The translations under genes were made by a program, and so were the position numbers. Positions 1-6,464 of a stretch of 7,897 bases of DNA are shown in pieces. Numbering within the stretch: position 1 is the stretch's first letter; every line of letters starts with the position of its first letter. The stretch spans positions 1 to 7,897 of the forward strand of contig USNU01000063.1 of assembly GCA_900556095.1 (NCBI GenBank), written 5' to 3'. The notes below the pieces were generated by a model. That model was not told the origin of the DNA, did no database searches, and saw nothing but the letters and a program-made list of their open reading frames with translations. This DNA comes from an uncultured Bacteroidales bacterium (GTDB lineage: Bacteria > Bacteroidota > Bacteroidia > Bacteroidales > Paludibacteraceae).

Positions 1-25
1 TAATCAACAATAATCTAATCAACAA
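1..25. repeat. Short direct repeat before the ROK kinase
   Basis: The 10-mer taatcaacaa occurs at 1-10 and again at 16-25, separated by taatc, giving a 15-bp period. It lies directly upstream of the kinase start, in an AT-rich leader without a clear Shine-Dalgarno sequence, and may continue upstream of the window. No function can be assigned. It could be part of a promoter or leader, or simple low-complexity sequence. Confidence 0.5.
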
Positions 26-37
26 ATAGTTAAAAGT

Positions 38-994
38 ATGGAAAAACCGTATGTGTTAGGACTGGATATGGGCGGAACCAATTCCGTTCTCGGAGTAATT
101 GACGCGCGTGGACACGTGCTTGCGCGTACCTCTATAAAGACGCAGGAGTATCCCGACATTCGCGATTATGTGGATGCTCTCTATGTGGAGGCGGTGAAAA
201 TTATGGAGCCGCTTGGTGGGGCGGAGATGTTCCGTGGTATCGGTGCTGGTGCACCTAACTCCAATTATTACACGGGGAATATCGAGTATCCCGCCAACCT
301 GCCTTGGCAAGGTGTTATCCCTTTCTGTGACTTGATGAGTGCGCGTTTTGGTATGCCATGCCATGTTACCAACGATGCCAATGCGGCAGCCCTCGGCGAG
401 ATGACTTATGGTGCGGCACGCGGAATGAAGAACTTTATCATGATTACCCTTGGTACGGGTGTAGGTTCAGGTATTGTGATTGACGGTAAACTTGTGTACG
501 GACACGATGGTTTTGCCGGCGAGTTGGGACATACTAAGATTGCTCGCGGTCCACAGGCTCGTTTGTGCGGCTGCGGTCAGCACGGTTGTTTGGAAGCGTA
601 TGCTTCGGCTACCGGTGTGGCACGTACAGCACGTGAGATTGTTACCACCACCGACCGTCCGACTCTTCTGCGTGCACTTGATCCTGAGACTATTACTTCG
701 AAAGATGTGTTTGATGCAGCAGAGCAAGGCGATGAGGTTTCGAAACGGATTTTTGAAGAGACGGGAAAAATGCTTGGTCAGAAATTTGCCGATTTTGTGG
801 CGTTCTCGGCTCCTGAGGCCATCATTCTTTTTGGTGGTATGACCAAATGTGGACACTATATCCTTGACCCGATTGTAAAAACGATGAATGAGGAGGTGTT
901 CCATTCGTGGACGAACAAAGTAAAAGTGATGTTCTCCGACCTGAAAGAGGCAGATGCCGCCGTTCTCGGTGCATCGGCTTTGGCGTGGGAGTAA
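38..994 (+). CDS. ROK-family sugar kinase, probable glucokinase
   Basis: This is a cytoplasmic ATP-dependent sugar kinase of the ROK family, most likely making glucose 6-phosphate from glucose; N-acetyl-hexosamine or fructose specificity cannot be excluded from sequence. The N-terminal phosphate-binding motif DMGGTN is at residues 10-15. The catalytic Asp is expected at D113 in NDANAAALGE. The second nucleotide-binding loop GTGVGSG is at 139-145. The ELGH signature is at 162-165. The ROK zinc motif CxCGxxGCxE is intact at C177-E186, with H165 as the likely fourth zinc ligand. At 318 residues it has normal length, and there is no DNA-binding N-terminal domain, so it is an enzyme rather than a NagC/Mlc-type repressor. 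The ATG at 38 follows an A-rich leader and places the first motif ten residues in, as usual. ROK glucokinases (RokA) are the known glucokinases of Bacteroides. The next gene starts 81 bp downstream. Confidence 0.93.
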   Translation: MEKPYVLGLDMGGTNSVLGVIDARGHVLARTSIKTQEYPDIRDYVDALYVEAVKIMEPLGGAEMFRGIGAGAPNSNYYTGNIEYPANLPWQGVIPFCDLMSARFGMPCHVTNDANAAALGEMTYGAARGMKNFIMITLGTGVGSGIVIDGKLVYGHDGFAGELGHTKIARGPQARLCGCGQHGCLEAYASATGVARTAREIVTTTDRPTLLRALDPETITSKDVFDAAEQGDEVSKRIFEETGKMLGQKFADFVAFSAPEAIILFGGMTKCGHYILDPIVKTMNEEVFHSWTNKVKVMFSDLKEADAAVLGASALAWE

Positions 995-1002
995 AATGAT
1001 AA

Positions 1003-1069
1003 CAATTTGTAAATGGGTAAATAGGAAAATAACATTTACAAACTTACAAGTTTGCATATTTACAAATTG
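1003..1069. repeat. Nested inverted repeats in the kinase/deacetylase spacer
   Basis: A perfect 12-bp inverted repeat (caatttgtaaat at 1003-1014, atttacaaattg at 1058-1069) encloses a second one (caaactt at 1039-1045, aagtttg at 1048-1054, 2-nt spacer). The 9-mer atttacaaa also recurs directly at 1034-1042 and 1058-1066. The region is very AT-rich, with no GC-rich stem plus T-run of a standard terminator. It could be a weak bidirectional terminator, an operator, or AT-rich repeat DNA. The outer arms end just before the GTG start at 1076, so the structure could affect initiation of that gene. Confidence 0.55.
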
Positions 1070-1075
1070 AAGTAA

Positions 1076-1702
1076 GTGAGAGTTTTATATCAGTTTCCGC
1101 TGTGGATTCAGCGATTATATGTCGGTGTACATTGGCGTATGAGCCACAAGCGGAAAGCCGTATATCTGACATTTGATGATGGTCCGATACCTGAGGTAAC
1201 CCCTCAGGTATTGGCTATATTAGACCGATATGGTGTCAAGGCTACTTTTTTTATGGTGGGTGAGAACGTGGTGAAGCATCCGGATGTGTTTCAGCAAGTG
1301 CGCGACGGCGGACATGCTATCGGCAATCACACCTATAATCATATGAAAGGTCTTCGCGTGCGCACGCGCGCGTACATTAATAATATAGAGAAAGCGGATG
1401 CTGTGTTGGGCCGTCTGTTCAGACCGCCGTATGGTCGTTTTTGGATTTGGCAGAAGTTGGCACTATTCCGTCGCGGGTACGAGATGTATCTGTGGGACGT
1501 GCTGACACACGACTACAACTCCAACTATACGCCCGAGCGTATGTTGGCGGTCATCAAACGCTATACGCGCAACGGGAGTATCATCAATTTCCACGACTCG
1601 GTGAAATCCAACGAGCGGATGTTGGCAGTCCTGCCACAGGCAATAGAGTGGTTGCAACAGGAGGGGTACGAGATACTACCCTTGCCAATGCGCAATGTAT
1701 GA
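1076..1702 (+). CDS. NodB-type polysaccharide deacetylase (CE4 family)
   Basis: This is a metal-dependent carbohydrate esterase of the CE4/NodB fold, which removes N- or O-acetyl groups from glycans such as peptidoglycan GlcNAc or chitooligosaccharides; the actual substrate is unknown. All catalytic motifs are present: TFDDGP at 32-37 (D34 catalytic base, D35 metal ligand), HTYNH at 85-89 (H85 and H89 metal ligands), RPPYG at 116-120, D141 and D146 in the WDVLTHDY segment, and FHDS at 172-175 (H173 catalytic acid). At 208 residues it is just the catalytic domain. No signal peptide is evident, which is unusual for an envelope-acting enzyme, although the first 20 residues are hydrophobic and aromatic and could associate with a membrane. 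The start is GTG. A later ATG at 1139 would begin only ten residues before the first motif and lose the conserved-looking leader, so GTG is preferred. The next gene starts 63 bp downstream. Confidence 0.9.
   Translation: MRVLYQFPLWIQRLYVGVHWRMSHKRKAVYLTFDDGPIPEVTPQVLAILDRYGVKATFFMVGENVVKHPDVFQQVRDGGHAIGNHTYNHMKGLRVRTRAYINNIEKADAVLGRLFRPPYGRFWIWQKLALFRRGYEMYLWDVLTHDYNSNYTPERMLAVIKRYTRNGSIINFHDSVKSNERMLAVLPQAIEWLQQEGYEILPLPMRNV
1355..1377. other. Alternating purine-pyrimidine tract with 14-bp palindrome
   Basis: Twenty-three consecutive bases strictly alternate pyrimidine and purine, mostly CG steps, inside the deacetylase gene. Positions 1355-1368 (cgcgtgcgcacgcg) form a perfect 14-bp palindrome. 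Such tracts favour Z-DNA under negative supercoiling. The encoded residues (RVRTRAY, 94-100) use CGN arginine codons, so codon choice may fully explain it. Confidence 0.5.
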
Positions 1703-1759
1703 TTGCCAATGGGGCAACCGTAGGGTAAGATCAGGGAAAGCACAGGGAGAAATGCGCAA
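1682..1759. repeat. Short repeats at the deacetylase 3' end and spacer
   Basis: The 9-mer ttgccaatg occurs at 1682-1690 and 1703-1711, and aatgcgcaa at 1687-1695 and 1751-1759. The second ttgcc can pair with ggcaa at 1713-1717 (5-bp stem, 5-nt loop). These overlap the stop codon of the deacetylase and the spacer before the lipoprotein gene. The stem is too weak to call a terminator, and read-through into the lipoprotein gene is plausible. Confidence 0.35.
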
Positions 1760-1765
1760 AATAAG

Positions 1766-3670
1766 ATGAAGAAAATACTTTATAAACATCGGTTGGCTTG
1801 GGTGGTGAGCAGTCTCTGTTTGCTGCTCACAGGATGTGCCAATCGGGGTATTGGTCCGCAGGGCGGTCCGAAAGACACGATTCCGCCCGTGGTGGTGAAA
1901 GAGACGCCTGCCAATGGCTCTAATCACTTCAAAGACAAGAAGATAGAGATTCTCTTCAACGAGTATTTGCAATTGGATAATGTGCAGGCAAACCTGCTTG
2001 TTTCGCCTCCGCAACAGGTGCCGCCCGATGTGAAAGCACAGGGCAAAAAGGTGGTCATCACCATGCAGGAGGACCTGATAGATTCCACTACCTATACACT
2101 CGATTTTGGTAATTCGATTTGCGACTACACCGAGAAAAATCCTATTCGGGGCTATCAGTATGCCTTCACTACAGGCGACCGAATCGACTCGTTGGAGGTC
2201 TATGGGCAAGTGATAAACGCCGAGGATTTGAATCCCGTTTCGGGTGTGTTGGTCGGTTTGCACGCCAACTTGTCGGACTCGGCTTTCAGTACGTTGCCTT
2301 TCACGCGTATCGCCCGCACCGATAGTTTGGGTGGTTTTGGAGTGCGAAACCTGCGTGGGGGGCAGTATCGTCTCTATGCGCTGCAGGATTTGAGCCGCGA
2401 CTACCGTTATCAACCTGGCGAAGGACTGGCATTCACCGACTCGTTGGTGGTGCCGGAGTATCAGGTGGAGATAGTGCGAGATACTATATGGCGCGATACG
2501 TTGCTTGTTGATAATCAAACACTTGATACTATTACGATGGGTATCGTGGATTCGGTGCGTATTGTTGAAAATACGTATGTCGGTCCGTCAGACCTGCTGC
2601 TTTGGTTCTTCCGCGAGAATAAGGTGCGCCACTATTTCCAGCGTGCGTACCGTGAGGAACAACACACCATTCGTCTCATCTTCGGAGCCCCGCAGGACAG
2701 CCTCCCCCTCGTGCGTGCGTTGCCACCGAGTGCGATGGACTCGCTCGCCAACGATTCCGTATGGATAGACCCCATGCAATATGCCCTTTTGCAAGCCAAT
2801 CCCACTCGTGATACACTCGTCTATTGGCTGACCGACTCGCTCGCCATCGGGCAGGACAGTATATTCTTGGAGATGACTTATCTCAAGTCCGATTCGGCGT
2901 ATAACCTTGTGCCACAGACAGATACGATAAGTGCTATCTATCGTGCGCCACGCCTGACGGCGAAAGCCAAAGAGGCAATCGACAAGAAAAATCGTGAGCG
3001 AATGCTCGAACTGCGTTCCAACGCGAAGAGTGGTTTTGAGGTGTACGACACGTTGCGTATCCTTTCGCCAGTGCCTTTCGACTCTGTTTGGGCGGATAGT
3101 ATCGGGCTTTATGAGAAGGTGGATACCGTCTATAAATCGGTGCCGTTTACGTTGCAACCGACTGATTCTGTGCCGTTAGGCTACTTGGTGGTGGCACGTT
3201 TGGAACAGGGCAAATCGTATGAGTTGCGTCTCGATTCGGGGGCGGTACGTGATGTCTATGGCGTGGCAAACAAGGCGAAAAAGTTTACTCTCCAACTCAA
3301 GACGGCTGAGGATTATTCCACTCTGCTTATCAAAATTCCGACTTATGACCCCGCTATTCGCCTCCAACTTTTAGACGAAAAAGACAAACCCGTGCGCGAA
3401 CTGCCGGCGAGCCCAGAGGGGACAAAGTTTGAATATCTCACCCCCAAAGCATATTATCTGCGTCTCTATTTTGACCTTGACGGTAATGGAAAATGGACTA
3501 CTGGCGATTGGGCGACCAAGCGTCAGCCCGAACCGGTATTCTATTTCCCGGCCAAACTGACGCTCCGTGCCAACTGGGATTTTGAGGAGATTTTTGACTA
3601 TCTCGCACGCCCGCAATTGGATTCCAAACCCCGCGAACTCATCAAAGACGCCGCTGCTACTAAGAAATGA
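1766..3670 (+). CDS. Ig-like-domain lipoprotein, function unknown
   Basis: This is a 634-residue envelope lipoprotein. Residues 1-23 form a lipoprotein signal peptide (MKK start, hydrophobic core) with lipobox LTGC, so C24 should be lipidated. A bacterial Ig-like domain of the SbsA/Big_5 type runs from about 37 to 136 (IPPVVV...TPANG..., ending YQYAFTTGD). It is followed at about 143-235 by a carboxypeptidase-regulatory/prealbumin-like beta domain (VYGQVINAEDLNPVSGVLVGL, then TDSLGGFGVRNLRGGQYRLYALQD). The rest is Asp/Ser/Thr-rich beta-type sequence with no recognised catalytic motif, ending in a lysine-rich tail. Proteins of this architecture are common in Bacteroidota and mostly annotated only as Ig-like domain proteins. 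Surface or periplasmic exposure is inferred. ATG at 1766 has an A-rich leader and gives the signal peptide directly. The stop at 3668-3670 overlaps the next start as ATGA, suggesting translational coupling to the PnuC-family gene. Confidence 0.87.
   Translation: MKKILYKHRLAWVVSSLCLLLTGCANRGIGPQGGPKDTIPPVVVKETPANGSNHFKDKKIEILFNEYLQLDNVQANLLVSPPQQVPPDVKAQGKKVVITMQEDLIDSTTYTLDFGNSICDYTEKNPIRGYQYAFTTGDRIDSLEVYGQVINAEDLNPVSGVLVGLHANLSDSAFSTLPFTRIARTDSLGGFGVRNLRGGQYRLYALQDLSRDYRYQPGEGLAFTDSLVVPEYQVEIVRDTIWRDTLLVDNQTLDTITMGIVDSVRIVENTYVGPSDLLLWFFRENKVRHYFQRAYREEQHTIRLIFGAPQDSLPLVRALPPSAMDSLANDSVWIDPMQYALLQANPTRDTLVYWLTDSLAIGQDSIFLEMTYLKSDSAYNLVPQTDTISAIYRAPRLTAKAKEAIDKKNRERMLELRSNAKSGFEVYDTLRILSPVPFDSVWADSIGLYEKVDTVYKSVPFTLQPTDSVPLGYLVVARLEQGKSYELRLDSGAVRDVYGVANKAKKFTLQLKTAEDYSTLLIKIPTYDPAIRLQLLDEKDKPVRELPASPEGTKFEYLTPKAYYLRLYFDLDGNGKWTTGDWATKRQPEPVFYFPAKLTLRANWDFEEIFDYLARPQLDSKPRELIKDAAATKK
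1805..1830 (+). repeat. 8-bp inverted repeat in the signal-peptide coding region
   Basis: Gtgagcag (1805-1812) and ctgctcac (1823-1830) are perfect complements with a 10-nt loop. The resulting RNA hairpin would lie about 40 nt into the lipoprotein coding sequence, over the hydrophobic core of the signal peptide. It may be coincidental, since the segment encodes repeated Ser and Leu codons. Confidence 0.4.
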
Positions 3671-4341
3671 ATATGAAAAAAGACAAAATAATTGACTGGA
3701 GTATCCTTGCCACAGGTCTGCTCGTGCAGGTGGTGGTGTTTGTGCTAATGCCTGATAATCCGTGGTCGCTGGTGAGCGGATTGTTCGGAATGTGTTCTGT
3801 GATACTCTGTTCGCAGGGAAATATATTGACATTTCTTTTCGGTTTCGGACAGATTTTTACATATACTTATCTTTGCTATTTGGAGCGTTTCTATGCTGGA
3901 ATAGCGATGAATGTGTTTTATTTTGTAACGCAGATTTATGGGGTCTTTGCGTGGCGTAAACGCCTGAAAACGAGCGAGGACCGGACTACGGAGGTTACAA
4001 TCACCACCCGTCGTCTGTCTATGCCTGTATTGTTGGTTGTATCTGTGGCGTCGTTGATTGCATCTTCCTTAATAGGCTGGATATTAAGTACTTATACGGC
4101 TGACGGCAGTCCGTATTTAGACGCTTTTACTACTGTCCCCGCCCTTGTGGCGCAGGTGCTGATGATGTTGGCATATCGTGAACAATGGTACTTGTGGTTG
4201 TTTGTTGATGTGCTATCCTGTATGATGTGGCTCCTCGCCGGAAACTATTGTATGACAGCCCTTTACGCTTTCTGGTGCCTCAACTGCATCTTCGGCTACA
4301 TACGCTGGACAAAACAATTAGAGGTACAACCGGAATCGTAA
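3667..4341 (+). CDS. pnuC: PnuC-family vitamin-precursor transporter
   Basis: This is a 224-residue inner-membrane protein of the PnuC (NMN_transporter) family, facilitated-diffusion carriers whose substrates are trapped by phosphorylation inside the cell. Members carry nicotinamide riboside (PnuC), thiamine (PnuT) or riboflavin (PnuX). Hydrophobic segments are visible at about 11-28, 33-50, 52-70, 77-96, 118-140, 153-170, 173-191 and 195-212, fitting the family topology. Family-like residues include Q89, Y91-G92 and W96 (QIYGVFAW) and the cluster D152-x2-T155, Q163, R171-E172-x-W174-x2-W177-x3-D181. The substrate cannot be decided: no TPP or FMN riboswitch precedes it and no partner kinase (nadR-like or thiamine pyrophosphokinase) is adjacent, unlike many Bacteroides thiamine loci. 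It overlaps the upstream lipoprotein gene by 4 bp (ATGA). A second in-frame ATG at 3673 is possible. Family assignment is secure, the symbol less so. Confidence 0.87.
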   Translation: MNMKKDKIIDWSILATGLLVQVVVFVLMPDNPWSLVSGLFGMCSVILCSQGNILTFLFGFGQIFTYTYLCYLERFYAGIAMNVFYFVTQIYGVFAWRKRLKTSEDRTTEVTITTRRLSMPVLLVVSVASLIASSLIGWILSTYTADGSPYLDAFTTVPALVAQVLMMLAYREQWYLWLFVDVLSCMMWLLAGNYCMTALYAFWCLNCIFGYIRWTKQLEVQPES

Positions 4342-4415
4342 TGCCCGTTAAACCATCTATATAGAACAACACAATACGAAACTGTTGAATGTACGATAGT
4401 AAATAATCTTACGCC

Positions 4416-6215
4416 ATGCCTGTTACACCATATTTATTAGTGGAGAATTTGACCAAGTCGGTGGGGTCGAAGATGTTGTTTTCGGATATCTCGTTTGCCG
4501 TGAATGAGGGGCAACGGGTGGCACTGATTGCACGCAATGGAGTGGGGAAGTCCACGCTGATGGATATCCTGACTCAACGTACCGACTATGATAGCGGGCG
4601 TATCACGTGGCGTAATGACCTTAAAGTCAGTTATTTACCACAGCGAATAGTACTGCCACAGACCGAAACTGTACGTTCGCTTGCGCATTCCGCAGAGCAG
4701 ACATTGCGTTTCACACAGTTTCTGACCCAATTGGGGATTACGGATACCGACCAACTTATCGCACATCTGAGCGGCGGACAGCAGAAGCGCGTTGCGCTGG
4801 TACAGGTGTTATCGGAAGAACCTGATTTTCTGCTACTTGACGAGCCAACCAACCACCTTGACCTCGATATGGTGGCGTGGCTCGAAGAGTATCTGCGCCG
4901 CTCCACGATTACCCTTTTCTTGGTTACGCACGACCGTTATTTCTTAGACCGTGTATGCTCTGATATTTTGGAGATTGACCAAAACCAACTCTACGCGTAT
5001 CATGGTAATTATTCCTACTATCTTGAGAAACGCGCAGAACGGATTGAGGCACAAAATGCCGAGACGGAGAAGTTTCGCAACCTCTATCGCACGGAACTCG
5101 ACTGGATGCGTCGTATGCCGCAGGCGCGTGCGCACAAGGCACAATATCGTATTGACAATTTCTATGAGATTGAGAAAAAAGCCAAGCGAGTTAATCCGGA
5201 ATCGGACGTGCGTTTGCAGGTGCGGTCCGCGTATATAGGCAATAAAATTTTTGAGGCGAAAGAGGTCTGCAAGTCGTTTGTTATTCCTGCTAAAGACACC
5301 TCGGAACAACCGCATAACTTGCAGATACTCAACCATTTCTCTTATGTATTCTCGCGTTACGAGAAATTGGGTATCATCGGTAATAACGGCACGGGAAAGA
5401 GTACTTTTTTGCGTCTTCTGTTGGGTGAGATAGCCCCCGACAGCGGCTGTTTTGATATAGGTACGACCATTCGTTTCGGATACTATCGCCAGCAGGGGTT
5501 GCAGTTCGACGAGAGCAAGAAAGTAATTGATATTGTGCGGGATATAGCCGAAACGATAGACCTTGGCAACGGCGACAGGCTGACGGCGAGTCAATTTTTG
5601 CAGCATTTCCTTTTTTCGCCCTCACAGCAATACGATTTTGTAGAAAAACTATCGGGCGGGGAACGCCAAAGGCTGCATTTATGCACGGTATTGATGCGCA
5701 ATCCAAACTTTTTGATTCTTGATGAGCCGACCAACGACCTCGATATTCCGACTCTGAACGTGTTGGAGGACTATCTGCGCGGGTTCAAAGGCTGTTTGAT
5801 TGTGGTGAGCCACGACCGCTATTTTATGGATAAGGTGGTGGACCATCTGTTTGTTTTTCAGGGCAACGGCGTGATAGAGGATTTCCCCGGCAACTATACG
5901 CAATATCGTGAGGCACAGAAGGTTAAGAGCGAGGACATGCCTACTACCGGCGCGAAAAAAGCGGATACGAAGAAGGATACGAAACCCAATACGGCAAATC
6001 GGGTACGCAAATTGTCGTTTAAGGAGAAGCGCGAATTGGAAGAGTTGGAGGTGCGCATACCACAGTTGGTGCAGGAAAAAAGCACTCTGGAAGCACAACT
6101 CTCCGGCACTCTGACAGATACCGATGCTATCGCCCAAGCCTCTGCGCGTTATCAGGAGGTACAAACTCTGCTCGATGAGGCGGAGATGCGCTGGCTCGAA
6201 CTGAGCGAGATTTAG
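4416..6215 (+). CDS. uup: ABC-F ATPase, Uup-like
   Basis: This is a soluble ABC-F protein with two ATPase domains and no membrane domain. ABC-F proteins bind the ribosome and act on translation; Uup is also linked to ribosome maturation and transposon excision. Domain 1 has Walker A ARNGVGKST (39-47), signature LSGGQ (118-122), Walker B LLLDEP (139-144, catalytic E143) and H-loop H172. The interdomain linker spans about 205-275 and carries the Uup-like RRMPQARAHKAQYRIDNFYE segment (232-251). Domain 2 has Walker A GNNGTGKST (322-330), signature LSGGE (412-416), Walker B LILDEP (433-438, E437) and H466. A Lys/Thr-rich hinge (about 501-530) leads to a charged C-terminal coiled coil (about 531-595), the hallmark of Uup. 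At 599 residues it is close to the usual length. The first Walker A has Ala39 where Gly is usual. The 74-bp upstream gap has no convincing promoter, so co-transcription with the PnuC gene is possible. Confidence 0.93.
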   Translation: MPVTPYLLVENLTKSVGSKMLFSDISFAVNEGQRVALIARNGVGKSTLMDILTQRTDYDSGRITWRNDLKVSYLPQRIVLPQTETVRSLAHSAEQTLRFTQFLTQLGITDTDQLIAHLSGGQQKRVALVQVLSEEPDFLLLDEPTNHLDLDMVAWLEEYLRRSTITLFLVTHDRYFLDRVCSDILEIDQNQLYAYHGNYSYYLEKRAERIEAQNAETEKFRNLYRTELDWMRRMPQARAHKAQYRIDNFYEIEKKAKRVNPESDVRLQVRSAYIGNKIFEAKEVCKSFVIPAKDTSEQPHNLQILNHFSYVFSRYEKLGIIGNNGTGKSTFLRLLLGEIAPDSGCFDIGTTIRFGYYRQQGLQFDESKKVIDIVRDIAETIDLGNGDRLTASQFLQHFLFSPSQQYDFVEKLSGGERQRLHLCTVLMRNPNFLILDEPTNDLDIPTLNVLEDYLRGFKGCLIVVSHDRYFMDKVVDHLFVFQGNGVIEDFPGNYTQYREAQKVKSEDMPTTGAKKADTKKDTKPNTANRVRKLSFKEKRELEELEVRIPQLVQEKSTLEAQLSGTLTDTDAIAQASARYQEVQTLLDEAEMRWLELSEI

Positions 6216-6237
6216 ATTCTATCTTCCTATTTTTCTC

Positions 6238-6279
6238 TCTATAATCTCTATAAAATCTATAATCTCTATAACGTCTATA
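6238..6279. repeat. 18-bp-period direct repeat downstream of uup
   Basis: The 16-mer tctataatctctataa occurs perfectly at 6238-6253 and 6256-6271, with a partial third copy (tctata) at 6274-6279 in the same 18-bp register. The surrounding sequence (6216-6310) is pyrimidine-rich on the plus strand, with repeated tctct and ctata words and T-runs. No GC-rich terminator stem is visible, so the role may be passive or in termination of uup transcription. Confidence 0.6.
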
Positions 6280-6336
6280 TCCTTTGTAATCTCTCTATTT
6301 TTTCTTTTTATCTCCCTGTGTCTTTGTGCTTACAAG

Positions 6337-6391
6337 AGTGGGTGATTAGTGGGTGATTAGTAGGTGATTCAGCATAGGATGTGCATAGGAT
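6337..6391. repeat. Five in-register 11-bp units upstream of the B12 promoter
   Basis: Three tandem copies of agtgggtgatt (6337-6347, 6348-6358, and 6359-6369 with one g-to-a change) are followed in the same 11-bp register by two units ending in gcataggat (6370-6380 and 6381-6391). The tract ends 40 bp before the -33 element of the downstream promoter. An 11-bp period is close to one turn of the DNA helix, so an array of sites on one face of the DNA is possible. No coding function is seen. Confidence 0.6.
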
Positions 6392-6430
6392 AGGCTTACA
6401 ATATCGAAATAGTGCGGTATTGCAGGTGTT

Positions 6431-6462
6431 TTTGTGTAATCCAAAAAAAATGCGTACCTTTG
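6431..6462 (+). promoter_or_regulatory. Bacteroidales-type promoter for the B12 leader
   Basis: TAccTTTG at 6455-6462 matches the Bacteroidales -7 consensus TAnnTTTG exactly. A TTTG at 6431-6434 serves as the -33 element, with 20 bp between them. An A-run (6443-6450) sits in the spacer. Transcription should start a few bases after 6462, which is where the riboswitch P1 stem begins (6465). The fit between promoter and aptamer start supports both calls. Confidence 0.8.
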
Positions 6463-6464
6463 CA

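Noticed and set aside
467..1057. Minus-strand open frame (196 codons) covering the kinase 3' half and spacer
   Set aside because: It overlaps conserved ROK motifs in antisense, and its translation is of low complexity without recognisable motifs.
1676..2518. Long minus-strand open frame (280 codons) opposite the lipoprotein gene
   Set aside because: It lies antisense to a well-supported lipoprotein gene and starts and ends at no meaningful boundary. Its translation is His/Arg/Ile-rich with no recognisable domain, as expected of an antisense shadow.
3600..3667. TPP or other vitamin riboswitch before the PnuC gene
   Set aside because: The sequence before the start is coding for the lipoprotein tail and contains no conserved thiamine-box or flavin-element words.
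4342..4415. Promoter before uup
   Set aside because: A ttg at 4385-4387 and taatctta at 4404-4411 only loosely resemble the -33 and -7 elements, and the TTTG core is absent.
4944..5606. Minus-strand open frame (220 codons) opposite uup
   Set aside because: It is antisense to conserved ABC-F motifs, so its length reflects base composition and codon use of the true gene.
6216..6330. Intrinsic terminator after uup
   Set aside because: T-runs are present but no GC-rich stem precedes them, so the call is not supported.
6238..6391. CRISPR array
   Set aside because: Repeats are 11-18 bp and contiguous, without 25-40 bp unique spacers, and no cas genes are present.
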